Positions 18,735-28,325 of a stretch of DNA of 64,000 nt are shown piece by piece. The notes under the pieces are model-generated. The model worked only from the letters and a program-made list of their open reading frames with translations. It ran no database searches and had not been told where the DNA came from. The DNA lies in contig NZ_FQVF01000023.1 in assembly GCF_900129155.1 (NCBI RefSeq), positions 21,425 to 85,424 of the forward strand. The letters are read 5' to 3'. The translations under genes were made by a program, and so were the position numbers. Position 1 is the stretch's first letter, and each line of letters starts with the position of its first letter. Source of the stretch: Marinomonas polaris DSM 16579. Its GTDB lineage: Bacteria; Pseudomonadota; Gammaproteobacteria; Pseudomonadales; Marinomonadaceae.

Positions 18735-19220
18735 GTGATTGATGCAGACGGATACAGACCGAATGTGGGCATCATACTGATGAACGAGCGTGGCCAACTT
18801 CTTTGGGCGAGACGCGTAGGGCAAAATGCTTGGCAGTTTCCTCAAGGAGGAATCAAATCCGACGAGACACCTGAAGAAGCTTTATTTCGAGAGCTCAAAG
18901 AAGAAGTAGGTTTAGATCCTCATCAGGTGGAAGTAATAGGTAAAACTCGGGGTTGGCTGCGTTATCGTCTTCCTAAACGCATGTTAAGACACAATAGCAA
19001 ACCTCTATGTATTGGACAAAAACAGAAATGGTTTCTTCTGTCTATTCGTTGTCCTGATGCTTCTGTGTGCGTAGATGGAACGGAAACCCCTGAGTTTGAT
19101 GGCTGGCGCTGGGTTAGTTATTGGTACCCACTTGGCCAAGTTGTGGCGTTTAAAAAAGATGTTTACCGTCGAGCTCTAAAAGAGCTTATCCCCAGTGCAC
19201 ATCGTCGACTAGAAAAGTGA
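18735..19220 (+). CDS. rppH: RNA 5'-pyrophosphohydrolase (Nudix)
   Basis: Removes pyrophosphate from the 5' end of triphosphorylated mRNAs and so starts RNase E-dependent decay. The Nudix box is complete: [20 protein letters not shown] followed by VGL. The N-terminus [26 protein letters not shown] matches RppH. Starts at GTG with AAAGGTG upstream; 161 aa. The gene lies 49 bp before ptsP, a conserved pair in gammaproteobacteria (rppH-ptsP). Confidence 0.93.
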   Translation: MIDADGYRPNVGIILMNERGQLLWARRVGQNAWQFPQGGIKSDETPEEALFRELKEEVGLDPHQVEVIGKTRGWLRYRLPKRMLRHNSKPLCIGQKQKWFLLSIRCPDASVCVDGTETPEFDGWRWVSYWYPLGQVVAFKKDVYRRALKELIPSAHRRLEK

Positions 19221-19269
19221 TAAACTTACTGGCTTGATGCTGGAGGTTATATAGATTGATGGGAGAGCT

Positions 19270-21558
19270 ATGCTAAGTTTGCTAAGACGTATTACCCAGG
19301 AGGTGACTGCCGCGCAGTCTTTATCTGCGGCACTTGACATTATTGTCCGACGTGTCCGCAGAGCAATGCGAGCAGAGGTGTGTTCTATTTATTTAGTAGA
19401 CACCAATACTAAAGAATATATCTTGATGGCAACGCGCGGTTTGAATGCGGACGTTGCAGGTAATGTTAGTCTAAAAGCAGATGAAGGTTTGGTTAGTTTA
19501 GTAGGTCGTAGGGCTGAACCTGTAAACCTTGAAGATGCTCATATTCACCCATCTTTCCACTATTTAAAAGGTTCCGGCGAAGAACGATACCGCTCTTTTC
19601 TAGGTGTTCCTATTATTCATCATCGACAAGTTTTAGGCGTGCTGGTGGTTCAGCATGAAGACAAGCGTCGATTTGATGAAGGCGAAGAAGCCTTTCTTAT
19701 TACTTTATCGGCCCAATTGGCGGGTGTTATTGCTCACGCTGAAGCGACAGGGGCGATTACTAGTATTAATCCTAACGCTATTCCTAGTGGATCGGATTTT
19801 CGCTATAAGGGTGTTCCTGGTAGCTCAGGTGTGGCGATTGGTCGCGGTGTTGTGGTGTTTCCGCCTGCTGATTTAGATGTTATCCCTGATCGTCGTACAA
19901 CAGATTTTGATGAAGAGATTCAGGACTTTTATCAAGCACTTGATGCCGTTCGACAAGACATTCGCCGTGCCAGCAATCGTATTAGCCAACACCTTTCAGA
20001 AGATGAAAAAGCATTATTCGATGTTTATCTAAAAATTCTAGATGACAACTCAATCGCTGGTGAAATTGTTCGAAAAATCAAAGAAGGTAATTGGGCTCAA
20101 GGTGCATTAAGACAGGTTATTCAGGCGCATATTCAGCAATTTAACCGCATGGATGACCCTTATTTACGTGAGCGGGCCTCGGATCTTCGTGACCTTGGTC
20201 GTCGTATCTTATCTCATCTTCAAGAGAAGGCTCCAAATGTAGCAGAGCGCTTCAGTGAGCCGTCTATTATTATCGGTGAAGAGCTCACCGCGTCCATGTT
20301 AGGCGAAATTCCAATTGATAAGATCAAAGGCCTAGTCTCGGTAATGGGATCGGGTAACTCTCATGTGGCAATTTTAGCCCGTGCTATGGGTATTCCAACT
20401 GTCATGGGCGCATTAGATTTGCCTTACGCTCAGTTAGATAAAGTAGATCTTATTGTCGATGGTTATTTGGGCAAGATTTTTACCTATCCGTCTGAAGCGC
20501 TTATTGAAAATTATCAGCAAATTGTTGATGAAGAGCGTCTTTTAGAAGAAGAATACGAAACACTCAAAGACTTACCTTGTGAAACTCTTGATGGCCACCG
20601 TTTATCTTTATTTGTTAATACTGGTTTGTCTGCTGATATCGCCCGTTCTTTGGATCGTGGTGCGGAAGGTATAGGTCTTTACCGTACAGAAGTGCCTTTC
20701 ATGGTGCGAGATCGTTTTCCGACCGAAGCGGAACAGGTCGTTATTTATCGTCAGCAGTTAGAAGGTTTTGCACCTTCGCCAGTAACGGTTCGTACTTTGG
20801 ATATTGGTGGTGATAAAGCGCTGCCTTATTTTCCTATAAACGAAGCGAACCCTTTCTTAGGTTGGCGCGGCATTCGAGTTACTCTGGATCATTTGGAAAT
20901 CTTTATGGCGCAAATTCGCGCCATGATAAAAGCCAGTGCCGGTCTGTATAATCTAAAAATCATGCTACCTATGATTTCAAATGTGGCGGAAGTAGAAGAA
21001 GCCTTAGCGCTTATTCGCCGTGGTTATGCAGAGGTTAAAGAGGAAGGTTACGACGTCAAAATGCCTCAAGTTGGCGTAATGATAGAAATTCCTGCGGCGG
21101 TTTATCAAGTTAAAGAATTAGCTGAATTGGTGGATTTCTTATCGGTAGGAAGTAACGATTTAACGCAATATTTGCTTGCTGTAGATCGAAATAATCCGCG
21201 TGTAGCGGACTTATATAATTCTTTCCATCCTTCTGTATTGCGTGCATTGCTTAGCATCGTCGATCAAGTCAGAGATGAAGGTGTCGGTTTAAGCGTATGT
21301 GGTGAAATGGCTGGTGATCCGATGGGTGCTATTTTATTAATGGCCATGGGGTACGACGTATTATCGATGAGTTCGACCTCACTTCCTAAAGTGAAAGCGG
21401 TGATTCGTAATATCTCGATGGAACAAGCGCAAGCCATGCTTAGCGAAGTGATGAAACTATCTCATGCTGAAGCGGTCACACAGACTATGACACGACTCAT
21501 GCGCGAAGCCAATATTGAGCGTTTGATTCGACCATCTAAAACCACTAACGTGGAATAA
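19270..21558 (+). CDS. ptsP: Phosphoenolpyruvate-protein phosphotransferase PtsP (EI-Ntr)
   Basis: First enzyme of the nitrogen-related phosphotransfer chain (PtsP to NPr to EIIA-Ntr), a regulatory system rather than a sugar importer. An N-terminal GAF domain (~residues 1-170, QSLSAALDIIVRRVRRAMRAEVCSIYL) precedes the enzyme I part. The phosphorylated His lies in GSGNSHVAILARAMGIPTVMG near residue 365; the PEP-binding barrel shows GLYRTEVPFM, TLDIGGDKALPYF and SVGSNDLTQY. 762 aa compares with 748 in E. coli. lgt follows after 27 bp. Confidence 0.94.
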   Translation: MLSLLRRITQEVTAAQSLSAALDIIVRRVRRAMRAEVCSIYLVDTNTKEYILMATRGLNADVAGNVSLKADEGLVSLVGRRAEPVNLEDAHIHPSFHYLKGSGEERYRSFLGVPIIHHRQVLGVLVVQHEDKRRFDEGEEAFLITLSAQLAGVIAHAEATGAITSINPNAIPSGSDFRYKGVPGSSGVAIGRGVVVFPPADLDVIPDRRTTDFDEEIQDFYQALDAVRQDIRRASNRISQHLSEDEKALFDVYLKILDDNSIAGEIVRKIKEGNWAQGALRQVIQAHIQQFNRMDDPYLRERASDLRDLGRRILSHLQEKAPNVAERFSEPSIIIGEELTASMLGEIPIDKIKGLVSVMGSGNSHVAILARAMGIPTVMGALDLPYAQLDKVDLIVDGYLGKIFTYPSEALIENYQQIVDEERLLEEEYETLKDLPCETLDGHRLSLFVNTGLSADIARSLDRGAEGIGLYRTEVPFMVRDRFPTEAEQVVIYRQQLEGFAPSPVTVRTLDIGGDKALPYFPINEANPFLGWRGIRVTLDHLEIFMAQIRAMIKASAGLYNLKIMLPMISNVAEVEEALALIRRGYAEVKEEGYDVKMPQVGVMIEIPAAVYQVKELAELVDFLSVGSNDLTQYLLAVDRNNPRVADLYNSFHPSVLRALLSIVDQVRDEGVGLSVCGEMAGDPMGAILLMAMGYDVLSMSSTSLPKVKAVIRNISMEQAQAMLSEVMKLSHAEAVTQTMTRLMREANIERLIRPSKTTNVE

Positions 21559-21585
21559 TACCTATCAGAGGCTTGCTTCAATATT

Positions 21586-22401
21586 ATGATTTCATATCCA
21601 AACATTGACCCTATTGCCATATCAATAGGGCCAATTTCCGTTCATTGGTACGGCATTATGTATCTTATTGGCTTTGCCGGGGCCTACTTATGCGGCATGT
21701 ATCGCGCTAAACGTTCCAATGGGCTTTGGACACCAGAGATGGTCAGCGATGCTATATTTTATGGCGCACTTGGCGTTATATTGGGTGGCCGAGTCGGTTA
21801 TATTTTGTTTTATCAGTTTTCTGCGTTTGTTGATAATCCACTTATTCTTGTTCGTATTTGGGAAGGCGGCATGTCTTTCCATGGAGGGTTATTAGGCGTT
21901 ATTACTGCTATGTACTTCTTCGCTCGTCGTTACAACAAGCACCTGGTTGATGTGACCGACTTTCTGGCGCCGTTCGTACCAATTGGTTTAGGTGCTGGGC
22001 GTTTAGGCAACTTTATTGGCGGTGAGTTATGGGGCAAACCGACAGATGTTTCTTGGGCGATGATTTTTCCTAATGATCCGCTGCAACTTGCTCGTCACCC
22101 TTCGCAGTTATATCAATTTGCACTAGAAGGTGTAGCACTGTTTTGTATCTTGTGGTTCTTCTCACAAAGAACAAAACCGCGGTATTGTGTCTCTGGTATG
22201 TTCTTACTTTTCTACGGTATTTTCCGAATTTTAGTAGAATTTGTCCGCGAGCCAGATATACAAATTGGCTACCTTGCTTTTGGTTGGCTGACAGAAGGGC
22301 AGCTTTTATCTTTGCCAATGGTAGTAATTGGTGTTGGCTTAATTATTGCGGGCTTCAAGCTAAACACATTTCCAAAAGCGAATACTATTCAAAATAGCTA
22401 A
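21586..22401 (+). CDS. lgt: Prolipoprotein diacylglyceryl transferase
   Basis: Essential inner-membrane enzyme that adds diacylglycerol to the lipobox cysteine of prolipoproteins. Seven hydrophobic segments; the signature GRLGNFIGGELWG (residues ~138-150) and HGGLLG near 103 are diagnostic, and WYGIMYLIGF near residue 25 is also conserved. 271 aa is typical. The rppH-ptsP-lgt order is the same as in E. coli, where thyA follows directly; here three small genes intervene. A strong terminator follows. Confidence 0.95.
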   Translation: MISYPNIDPIAISIGPISVHWYGIMYLIGFAGAYLCGMYRAKRSNGLWTPEMVSDAIFYGALGVILGGRVGYILFYQFSAFVDNPLILVRIWEGGMSFHGGLLGVITAMYFFARRYNKHLVDVTDFLAPFVPIGLGAGRLGNFIGGELWGKPTDVSWAMIFPNDPLQLARHPSQLYQFALEGVALFCILWFFSQRTKPRYCVSGMFLLFYGIFRILVEFVREPDIQIGYLAFGWLTEGQLLSLPMVVIGVGLIIAGFKLNTFPKANTIQNS

Positions 22402-22421
22402 AAAGATTTAGAGTGACGCTT

Positions 22422-22448
22422 AAAACCAGCCGTACGGCTGGTTTTTTT
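22422..22448 (+). terminator. Terminator after lgt
   Basis: Stem AAACCAGCCG / CGGCTGGTTT with a TA centre and seven T. Confidence 0.92.
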
Positions 22449-22502
22449 GTTTTGGTGCTTTTAATCTTATATCTAGCCATTATTTATTGATAAGGAAGCT
22501 TT

Positions 22503-22988
22503 ATGAACAATACGGGAACACTGTCTTTCTTTTGTGGAAAAATGGGCGCAGGTAAATCGACTAAATCTAAAGCCTTGTCTGTTGAGAAAAATGCTGTGCT
22601 ATTATCAGAAGATGATTGGCTTGCTGCACATTATCCCAATCAAATTCACTCTTTCGATGATTACTTAACTTTCTCTGCGTTGATAAAACCTTTTGTGAAA
22701 GCACATGTGCAGAATATTTTGCAGGCGGGAACCAATGTTGTGATGGATTTCCCAGCGAATACTGTTAACCAGCGGACATGGTTTAAGCAATTATGTTCTG
22801 ACATTCAGTGTCAGCATGAGCTTATCTTTCTCGATTTAAGTGATGAACAATGCCTGGCTCAACTTGTAAAACGTCGAGTCGAGCAACCTGAACGAGCTCA
22901 GTTTGATAATGAAACGGTTTTCTATCATGTTACCCAATATTTTCAGACTCCATCCGAAGATGAAGGTCTTAACATAATCAGAAATTAG
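22503..22988 (+). CDS. Small P-loop kinase-like protein (AAA domain)
   Basis: 161-aa P-loop protein of the ATP-binding kinase-like group often annotated AAA family ATPase. Walker A is FFCGKMGAGKST at residues ~9-20; VVMDFPANTVNQRTWFKQL and the LVKRRVEQPE lid-like arginines fit a small-molecule or nucleotide kinase fold. The substrate is unknown. It begins a short run of three same-strand genes with two GNAT acetyltransferases (23-bp gap to the next). Such kinase/GNAT groups can be resistance or detoxification genes, but nothing here proves that. Confidence 0.7.
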   Translation: MNNTGTLSFFCGKMGAGKSTKSKALSVEKNAVLLSEDDWLAAHYPNQIHSFDDYLTFSALIKPFVKAHVQNILQAGTNVVMDFPANTVNQRTWFKQLCSDIQCQHELIFLDLSDEQCLAQLVKRRVEQPERAQFDNETVFYHVTQYFQTPSEDEGLNIIRN

Positions 22989-23011
22989 CTTGCATAAAGG
23001 ACTTAAGGCGA

Positions 23012-23539
23012 ATGGAACTGCGTTTATTGTCTCGATCTGATTCTCGAGCTTTGCTGCTATTTGAAACAGAAAACCGAACTTGGTTTGAAGCGCATATCAA
23101 TCCGCGGGAAGTTAGTTTTTACAGTGATGAAGGCGTAAAAAAGCACATCGAAGAATTTCTTTCGCAACATCAAAGAAAAGCCATGTTGCCGATGCTTATT
23201 ATTGACGACACCGGTGAGATTGCTGGACGTATTAATTTAACCGATATTAATTTAGTGTCGCACGAGGCTTATTTAGGCTATCGAATGGGCGAAAAATTTG
23301 CCGGACGTGGCATTGCCAAGCGTGCAGCTGAACAAATAACTCAACTGGCTAACGAGCTTAATCTGCAAAAAATAATCGCCTTCGCTTCTGTGGACAACAT
23401 TGCTTCGCAGAGAGTGCTGACACACAACGGATTTGTTGAAATGAAGACCCATGAAAACTTCGCTGAAGTGCAGGGTAACAGTATTGATTGTATTGAATAC
23501 CATAAAATTGTTAAGGAAAAGCATGACACTCTTGGTTAG
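23012..23539 (+). CDS. GNAT N-acetyltransferase (RimJ/RimL-like)
   Basis: 175-aa acetyltransferase. The acetyl-CoA-binding stretch YLGYRMGEKFAGRGIAKRAAEQI (residues ~90-112) has the R/Q-x-x-G-x-G/A pattern in a form typical of the RimJ/RimL/SpeG branch, and VDNIASQRVLTHNGFVEM is the conserved end of this fold. It may acetylate a protein N-terminus, a polyamine or a small molecule; substrate unknown. Its 3' end overlaps the next acetyltransferase gene by 17 bp, so the two are co-transcribed. Confidence 0.78.
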   Translation: MELRLLSRSDSRALLLFETENRTWFEAHINPREVSFYSDEGVKKHIEEFLSQHQRKAMLPMLIIDDTGEIAGRINLTDINLVSHEAYLGYRMGEKFAGRGIAKRAAEQITQLANELNLQKIIAFASVDNIASQRVLTHNGFVEMKTHENFAEVQGNSIDCIEYHKIVKEKHDTLG

Positions 23540-24023
23540 AGAAGCGCAAACCAAAGATGCACAAGACATAGTTAATATTTTGAATCCCATTATCGAGGAA
23601 GGTCTTTTTACCATACTCGATATTACTTTTTCGGTAGAAGATGAGGAGCAATTTATTCAAGACTTCCCTGAGAGGGGGGTGTTTCATGTGGCCTTAAACG
23701 AAGAGGGTTCAAGCGTCGTTGGCTTTCAAAATGTAGAGCCGTTTGCTGCCTATACTCATGCTTTTGATCATGTCGGTATTATTGGAACATTTGTTGATGC
23801 CAGTTGCAGAAGGCAAGGGGTTGCATCGATTTTATTTAAAGCGACCTTCAACTTAGCAAGATCAAAAGGCTATGAAAAGTTATTCGCCTACGTCAGAGAG
23901 GATAACCCAAACGCTTTAGCGACGTATTTAAGACAGGGCTTTGAAGTGGTAGGAACTGCGAAAAAACACGCTAAAGTTCGTGGCAAATATATCGATGAAA
24001 TTTTGATAGAAAAGTTCTTATAG
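23523..24023 (+). CDS. GNAT N-acetyltransferase (phosphinothricin acetyltransferase-like)
   Basis: 166-aa GNAT enzyme starting at ATG 23523, inside the end of the preceding gene; the longer upstream frame is just read-through. The acetyl-CoA motif is VDASCRRQGVASILFKA, followed by AYVREDNPNALATYLRQGFEVVG. This pattern resembles the amino-acid/phosphinothricin acetyltransferase subgroup, which is wide and poorly predictive of substrate. Translational overlap with the previous GNAT gene suggests one mRNA. Confidence 0.76.
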   Translation: MTLLVREAQTKDAQDIVNILNPIIEEGLFTILDITFSVEDEEQFIQDFPERGVFHVALNEEGSSVVGFQNVEPFAAYTHAFDHVGIIGTFVDASCRRQGVASILFKATFNLARSKGYEKLFAYVREDNPNALATYLRQGFEVVGTAKKHAKVRGKYIDEILIEKFL

Positions 24024-24055
24024 GATTAATTTATCCACAAAGATGACTTCAATAT

Positions 24056-24087
24056 AAAACAGCGAACCATTATTGGTTCGCTGTTTT
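24056..24087. terminator. Bidirectional terminator between a GNAT gene and thyA
   Basis: Arms AAAACAGCGAACCA and TGGTTCGCTGTTTT around TTAT. It serves both convergent transcription units. Confidence 0.92.
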
Positions 24088-24116
24088 GCTTTTAGGTCTC
24101 TTGAACCGAGAGTTGC

Positions 24117-24968
24117 TTAAACTGAGAAAGGGTAGGAGATAGGCTCGTGGAATTGGTAGCCTTCGATTTCAAAGTCATCCATGGTGACCCAAGTTTCTAT
24201 GTCTTTTAAAGATTTGATCTCTGGGTTGATTTTTAAAGTTGGCAGCGGGTAAGGCTCGCGCTTTAGTTGTACGTCACGCATTAGTTCTAGCTGATCTTCA
24301 TAGATGTGAGCGTTCACTATCTTATGAAAAGCTTTGCCCGGTTTTTTACCAGTGATTTGCGCAACGATGGCAAGCAATACGTACACCTGAACCATATTGA
24401 AGTTTAATCCAAGTGGTACATCACAGCTGCGCTGTGTGCTGTTTAGATAAAGCGTATCACCAAGCAATGAAAAGTGATGGCTGTACATACAAGGACGAAG
24501 ACAAGCCATGTGAAACGCGCCAGGGTGATAAAAAGTGAGGATTTCCCCACGGTTATCCACCCCACGACTTAGATCATCAATAATCTGTTGTAATAGGTCG
24601 ATATGACCACCGTCTGGTTTTGGGAAGTTACGGCCAATGGCGCCATAGCAAAGTCCCATGTCATCTTCGCCTTTACGATAAGGGTTGTTTAGCCAAACTT
24701 CGTTTTCGTTGGCATTGGCATCCCATGTTTTGGTGCCCAGCGCACGAAAGTCTGCCGCGTTATCGTAGCCTCTTAAATAGCCGATGATTTCGGCAATAGC
24801 AGACTTCCAATAGCTTTTACGTGTGGTAACTAGGGGAAATTCGCCTTTACTTACATCATAGGTGAGGTCGGCATTAATAACGGTTAGGCAGCGCTTGCCA
24901 GTACGTTCGTTGTTGACCCATTCACCTTCGTTAACGATGCGGTTGCAAAGATCTAAATACTGTTTCAT
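24117..24968 (-). CDS. thyA: Thymidylate synthase
   Basis: Methylates dUMP to dTMP using methylenetetrahydrofolate, leaving dihydrofolate for FolA. The 283-aa form belongs to the Vibrio/Marinomonas-type branch: the catalytic cysteine lies in [13 protein letters not shown] rather than the usual LPPCH-x-x-x-Q, followed by [16 protein letters not shown] (dUMP binding) and [10 protein letters not shown]. The N-terminal [29 protein letters not shown] is clear. Divergent from folA, which recycles its product; the 164 bp between them should hold both promoters. Confidence 0.92.
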   Translation of the reverse strand: MKQYLDLCNRIVNEGEWVNNERTGKRCLTVINADLTYDVSKGEFPLVTTRKSYWKSAIAEIIGYLRGYDNAADFRALGTKTWDANANENEVWLNNPYRKGEDDMGLCYGAIGRNFPKPDGGHIDLLQQIIDDLSRGVDNRGEILTFYHPGAFHMACLRPCMYSHHFSLLGDTLYLNSTQRSCDVPLGLNFNMVQVYVLLAIVAQITGKKPGKAFHKIVNAHIYEDQLELMRDVQLKREPYPLPTLKINPEIKSLKDIETWVTMDDFEIEGYQFHEPISYPFSV

Positions 24969-25132
24969 AAAAAATGCCTTGTCTGTTTTTGCCTAATGAC
25001 GCTTGCTAGTGCAGGTTAAGAAATGCAATCTGGTCCGTCATGGGTATAATAAATGCTATTGATTATATCAGAAGCCTTTGCTCTTGGATTGTCGGAGTAA
25101 AGAAGAGCCAAGATTTTTACGCAGGTTGTTTT

Positions 25133-25642
25133 ATGTTGTCACTAATTGTCGCTATGTCTACGAACAGAACCATCGGTATTAATAACTCGTTACCTTGGCA
25201 TTTGCCAAACGACCTTAAATATTTCAAGCAAGCGACTATGGGCAAACCCATTGTCATGGGGCGTAAAACCTTTGAATCTATTGGCAAGCCATTGCCAGGT
25301 CGTCGCAATATTATTATCAGTCGTGATCCAGCTTATCAAGCAGAGGGAATTGATGTGGTGACGACATTGGAGGATGCCATTTCCCTTGGTGAAGACATCT
25401 GCTTGGTCAATGGCCAAGAGGAAGTTATGGTTATAGGCGGTGCCCAAATTTACCAACTTGCTCTTGAGCGCGCGGATCGTTTGTACATCACTCATGTGGA
25501 TGCTGAAGTAAAAGGCGATGCGTTTTTCCCAGAGGTAGATTGGCCATCGTTTACCCTGATAGGTGAGGAAGCTTTCGCCGCTGAAGGGCCGAATCCATAC
25601 GACTATCGTTTTTCTGTTTACCAAAGAACCAGCGCAGAGTAA
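25133..25642 (+). CDS. folA: Dihydrofolate reductase
   Basis: Reduces dihydrofolate to tetrahydrofolate with NADPH; target of trimethoprim. [32 protein letters not shown] is the conserved N-terminus with the catalytic Asp in [26 protein letters not shown] and [14 protein letters not shown] are the NADPH-binding parts. I start at ATG 25133 (169 aa); the 31-residue upstream extension is not like DHFR. It pairs with the divergent thyA and has yjbQ 5 bp downstream. Confidence 0.93.
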   Translation: MLSLIVAMSTNRTIGINNSLPWHLPNDLKYFKQATMGKPIVMGRKTFESIGKPLPGRRNIIISRDPAYQAEGIDVVTTLEDAISLGEDICLVNGQEEVMVIGGAQIYQLALERADRLYITHVDAEVKGDAFFPEVDWPSFTLIGEEAFAAEGPNPYDYRFSVYQRTSAE

Positions 25643-25647
25643 TTTTT

Positions 25648-26076
25648 ATGTGGCAGCAAATTGAGTTTCAATTGCCAGCGATGCGTCGAGGCTTTCATTT
25701 GATCACTGATCAGGTGGAGGCTGCTTTATCAAAAATGACACCAGTATCGATAGGGTTATTGCATATTCAACTGCTGCATACTTCGGCTTCTTTGACGATC
25801 AATGAAAACGCCGATCCTTCTGTTCGTAGGGATATGGAAAAGCATTTTTCTCACATGGTGCCTGAAGATCAGCCCTATTATGAGCATATTTACGAAGGTA
25901 GCGACGACATGCCGGCACACATAAAAGCCAGCATGTTGGGTTCATCTTTGACGATTCCTATTCGCGACAAGAGGTTGTGCTTAGGGGTTTGGCAGGGTGT
26001 TTATTTAGGCGAGCATCGAGATCATGGCGGTACGAGACGGATCATTTTAACGCTGCAAGGTGATCCGACTAAATAG
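25648..26076 (+). CDS. yjbQ: YjbQ/UPF0047 family protein
   Basis: 142-aa protein of the UPF0047 family, a compact beta-rich fold. [30 protein letters not shown] and the end [26 protein letters not shown] contain the conserved His and Glu. Some members were reported to have weak thiamine-phosphate synthase activity; the true role is unsettled. It starts 5 bp after folA and is probably translated from the same mRNA; a terminator follows. Confidence 0.88.
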   Translation: MWQQIEFQLPAMRRGFHLITDQVEAALSKMTPVSIGLLHIQLLHTSASLTINENADPSVRRDMEKHFSHMVPEDQPYYEHIYEGSDDMPAHIKASMLGSSLTIPIRDKRLCLGVWQGVYLGEHRDHGGTRRIILTLQGDPTK

Positions 26077-26092
26077 TCATATTTGCTAGAAC

Positions 26093-26124
26093 AAAAACGC
26101 CGCATTAAAAATGCGGCGTTTTTG
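26093..26124. terminator. Bidirectional terminator after yjbQ
   Basis: Arms AAAAACGCCGCATT and ATGCGGCGTTTTT around a run of A, T-runs on both strands. It lies between convergent yjbQ and the PAS protein gene. Confidence 0.92.
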
Positions 26125-26141
26125 TTTTTAAGAACTTAAAT

Positions 26142-27365
26142 CTAGTTAACGACGATTTGTTTGCAAGAAGCTTGGCCATCTTCAACGGCTTGATTCGCGC
26201 TAAGTGCCAGTTCTTCTATTGTTTCACCATCTTCTGGAAACGCTGCTATACCAATGCAGAAATCCATAGGATCTGAATTACCTTCAAACAAAGCTGAGCT
26301 TTCACTTTCTGTCGGGTTAATGATGTGTTTTAGCAAAGTCTTCGCATCTTTTACGCTGGTGTTAGGAAGTAATAACAGCAGTTTGTCAGGCTCTACTCGT
26401 GCTAGTACATCCGCTTCTCTAATCTTTTTATAGATATAACGAGCGGAGGTTTGAATGGCAATATTGCGCGCTTCCATTGGAAGTTTGCTTAGGCGTTCGT
26501 TAGCATCAAGGTTTATTTTTGCCATGGTTAATGGCGTATATTGGCGTTTTGCCAAGCCTAGTTGCTTTTTAAAATGCGTCAGCGCTGCGCCACGAGTCAA
26601 TAGCCCTGTTAGTTCATCAAATGTCGCTTGGTTGCGTAGATGTTCTTCCAGTGCTTTTTGGTGGCTAATATCCACCATGAATCCTATGATTTTCTTGATG
26701 CTGCCATCTGGGCCTTTGGTGTAACTTCTGCCGCGTTCTTTTACCCATAGGTAACGTTGGTCACCAGTCAGAATACGATATTCCACTTCATAATAATCTT
26801 GATTGAGTGCTACATGCTCATTGACTACAGTAGCCAATTTTTTCACATCATCGGGATGAACAAGGGCGTGCCATTCAGTAGTAGAGCGTGGTGTTTTATC
26901 AAGTGGATAATTCAGTAGTGTCGCAATGGATTTTGAACAAGATACTAAATCTGACTCTGTTTCCCAGATCCACAATCCCGCAGAAGATTCTGTCAGTGCG
27001 AATTTTAGTAGGGTGTTTTCGGCAGCAGAAAGATCCATGTGGTCAGTATTGTAAACACAAGCCAACACCGTTTCGCCAAGGTGGCGCATTTCAAGCTGCA
27101 TATTGATTAGCTTATCACCAACACGAATTAAGCTTTCACAACGCTCAATGCTGCCGCTTTTGATTTTTTTATTAAGCTTTTGCCAGTCGTCAGGAGAAAC
27201 GGCGTCTTCACAAAGTGATTCCCAGGTACCGGAAGGCGTCGAATTAAAATTTTCAAACAAAATTTCAAAGTTGCGATTGTATGATATTAGTTTGCCAGTG
27301 CTGCTTTCTATTATAAAAGCAGGCGTTGGCATGTACTTAAACGCGAGTTCAAAAGGCGTGTTCAT
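26142..27365 (-). CDS. PAS-domain protein with a degenerate GGDEF domain
   Basis: 407-aa cytoplasmic protein. An N-terminal PAS-like part (~1-110) is followed by a PAS_3 domain (~120-245, WHALVHPDDVKKL and YRILTGDQRYLWVKERGR) and a GGDEF-family domain (FDELTGLLTRGAAL). The catalytic loop reads RVEPDKLLLL where an active cyclase has R-GGDEF, so cyclic di-GMP synthesis is very unlikely; it may instead bind a nucleotide or a partner. I chose ATG at 27365, with AAGGAG 6 bases upstream, over the longer frame that runs into rlmJ. Confidence 0.82.
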   Translation of the reverse strand: MNTPFELAFKYMPTPAFIIESSTGKLISYNRNFEILFENFNSTPSGTWESLCEDAVSPDDWQKLNKKIKSGSIERCESLIRVGDKLINMQLEMRHLGETVLACVYNTDHMDLSAAENTLLKFALTESSAGLWIWETESDLVSCSKSIATLLNYPLDKTPRSTTEWHALVHPDDVKKLATVVNEHVALNQDYYEVEYRILTGDQRYLWVKERGRSYTKGPDGSIKKIIGFMVDISHQKALEEHLRNQATFDELTGLLTRGAALTHFKKQLGLAKRQYTPLTMAKINLDANERLSKLPMEARNIAIQTSARYIYKKIREADVLARVEPDKLLLLLPNTSVKDAKTLLKHIINPTESESSALFEGNSDPMDFCIGIAAFPEDGETIEELALSANQAVEDGQASCKQIVVN

Positions 27366-27387
27366 GACGCGCTCCTTTATAATATGG

Positions 27388-28230
27388 TTATTCTGGGGTG
27401 ATCCAAGTAACTTGGTAATCCGCATCATTATCTTCTGCTAGTAACTTGCTGAGCACTGGCAAAAATTCCTTGGCTTCTTTTTCTAGAGTCCAAGGTGGAT
27501 TGACGATAATCATACCGCTTCCTGCCATGCCGCGCTCTTGTTCTGTGTTTCTAATGCAAAGCTCTAGTAAAAGCACATTACGAATATTGGTTGCTTTGAC
27601 GGACTTTAATAACTCGTTAGCTTGCTGACGATTTAATACAGGATACCAAATGGCATAAGTGCCTTGAGGGAAGCGTTTGTAACCATCATCTAGAGCTTGA
27701 ACAACGTATTGGTAATCTTTTTTCACCTCATAAGGTGGATCCATCAGCACGAATCCACGCTTCTGTGGTGGTGGCAGCATGGCTTTAACCGCGGCAAAGC
27801 CATTGTCTTTTACAACATTGGCTTTACGTTTATTCGGGAAAAGTGCCGCTAAAATAGGGTAATCGTTTGGATGCAGCTCACATAAGTGTAGCTTGTCTTT
27901 TTGGCGAACGTAATAATCGACAATTTTGGGGCTGCCAGGATAAAACTCTAACGTATCTGTTGGGTTCATCTCGCGGACGATGTCTAACAGATTTTCCAAT
28001 GGCTCAGGAAGGTTGTCTTCGGTTAACAGTCGTGCAATACCTGAATGGAATTCTTTGTTCTTTTGCGCCTGCTCAGAGTTTAGTGAATATTGACCAATGC
28101 CAGCGTGTGTATCCAAATAGAAAAAAGGCGCGTCTTTTTTTATAAAATGGCGACATATTTGACTGACCGTCAAATGTTTTAAAATATCAGCGTGGTTGCC
28201 TGCATGATAAATATGGCGATAGCTGAGCAT
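27388..28230 (-). CDS. rlmJ: 23S rRNA (adenine-2030-N6)-methyltransferase
   Basis: Methylates N6 of A2030 in 23S rRNA. LSYRHIYHAGNHADILKH is the conserved N-terminus, FYLDTHAGIGQYSL the SAM-binding region, and LMDPPYEVKKDY the N6-adenine catalytic motif IV (DPPY). 280 aa matches E. coli RlmJ. The PAS gene starts 23 bp downstream on the same strand, so the two may be co-transcribed. Confidence 0.93.
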   Translation of the reverse strand: MLSYRHIYHAGNHADILKHLTVSQICRHFIKKDAPFFYLDTHAGIGQYSLNSEQAQKNKEFHSGIARLLTEDNLPEPLENLLDIVREMNPTDTLEFYPGSPKIVDYYVRQKDKLHLCELHPNDYPILAALFPNKRKANVVKDNGFAAVKAMLPPPQKRGFVLMDPPYEVKKDYQYVVQALDDGYKRFPQGTYAIWYPVLNRQQANELLKSVKATNIRNVLLLELCIRNTEQERGMAGSGMIIVNPPWTLEKEAKEFLPVLSKLLAEDNDADYQVTWITPE

Positions 28231-28265
28231 TGTTTTTCCTGTGATGAATAATTAGATTTTGAATG

Positions 28266-28305
28266 AAAAAGGCCGCAACGCCTGTATTTGGCAAAGCGGC
28301 CTTTT
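28266..28305 (-). terminator. Terminator after ilvD
   Basis: Arms AAAAGGCCGC and GCGGCCTTTT around a ~19-base loop that itself can pair. On the minus strand the run of T follows the stem, which fits termination of ilvD. Confidence 0.85.
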
Positions 28306-28325
28306 GCGTATTACTTTTTTAACAA

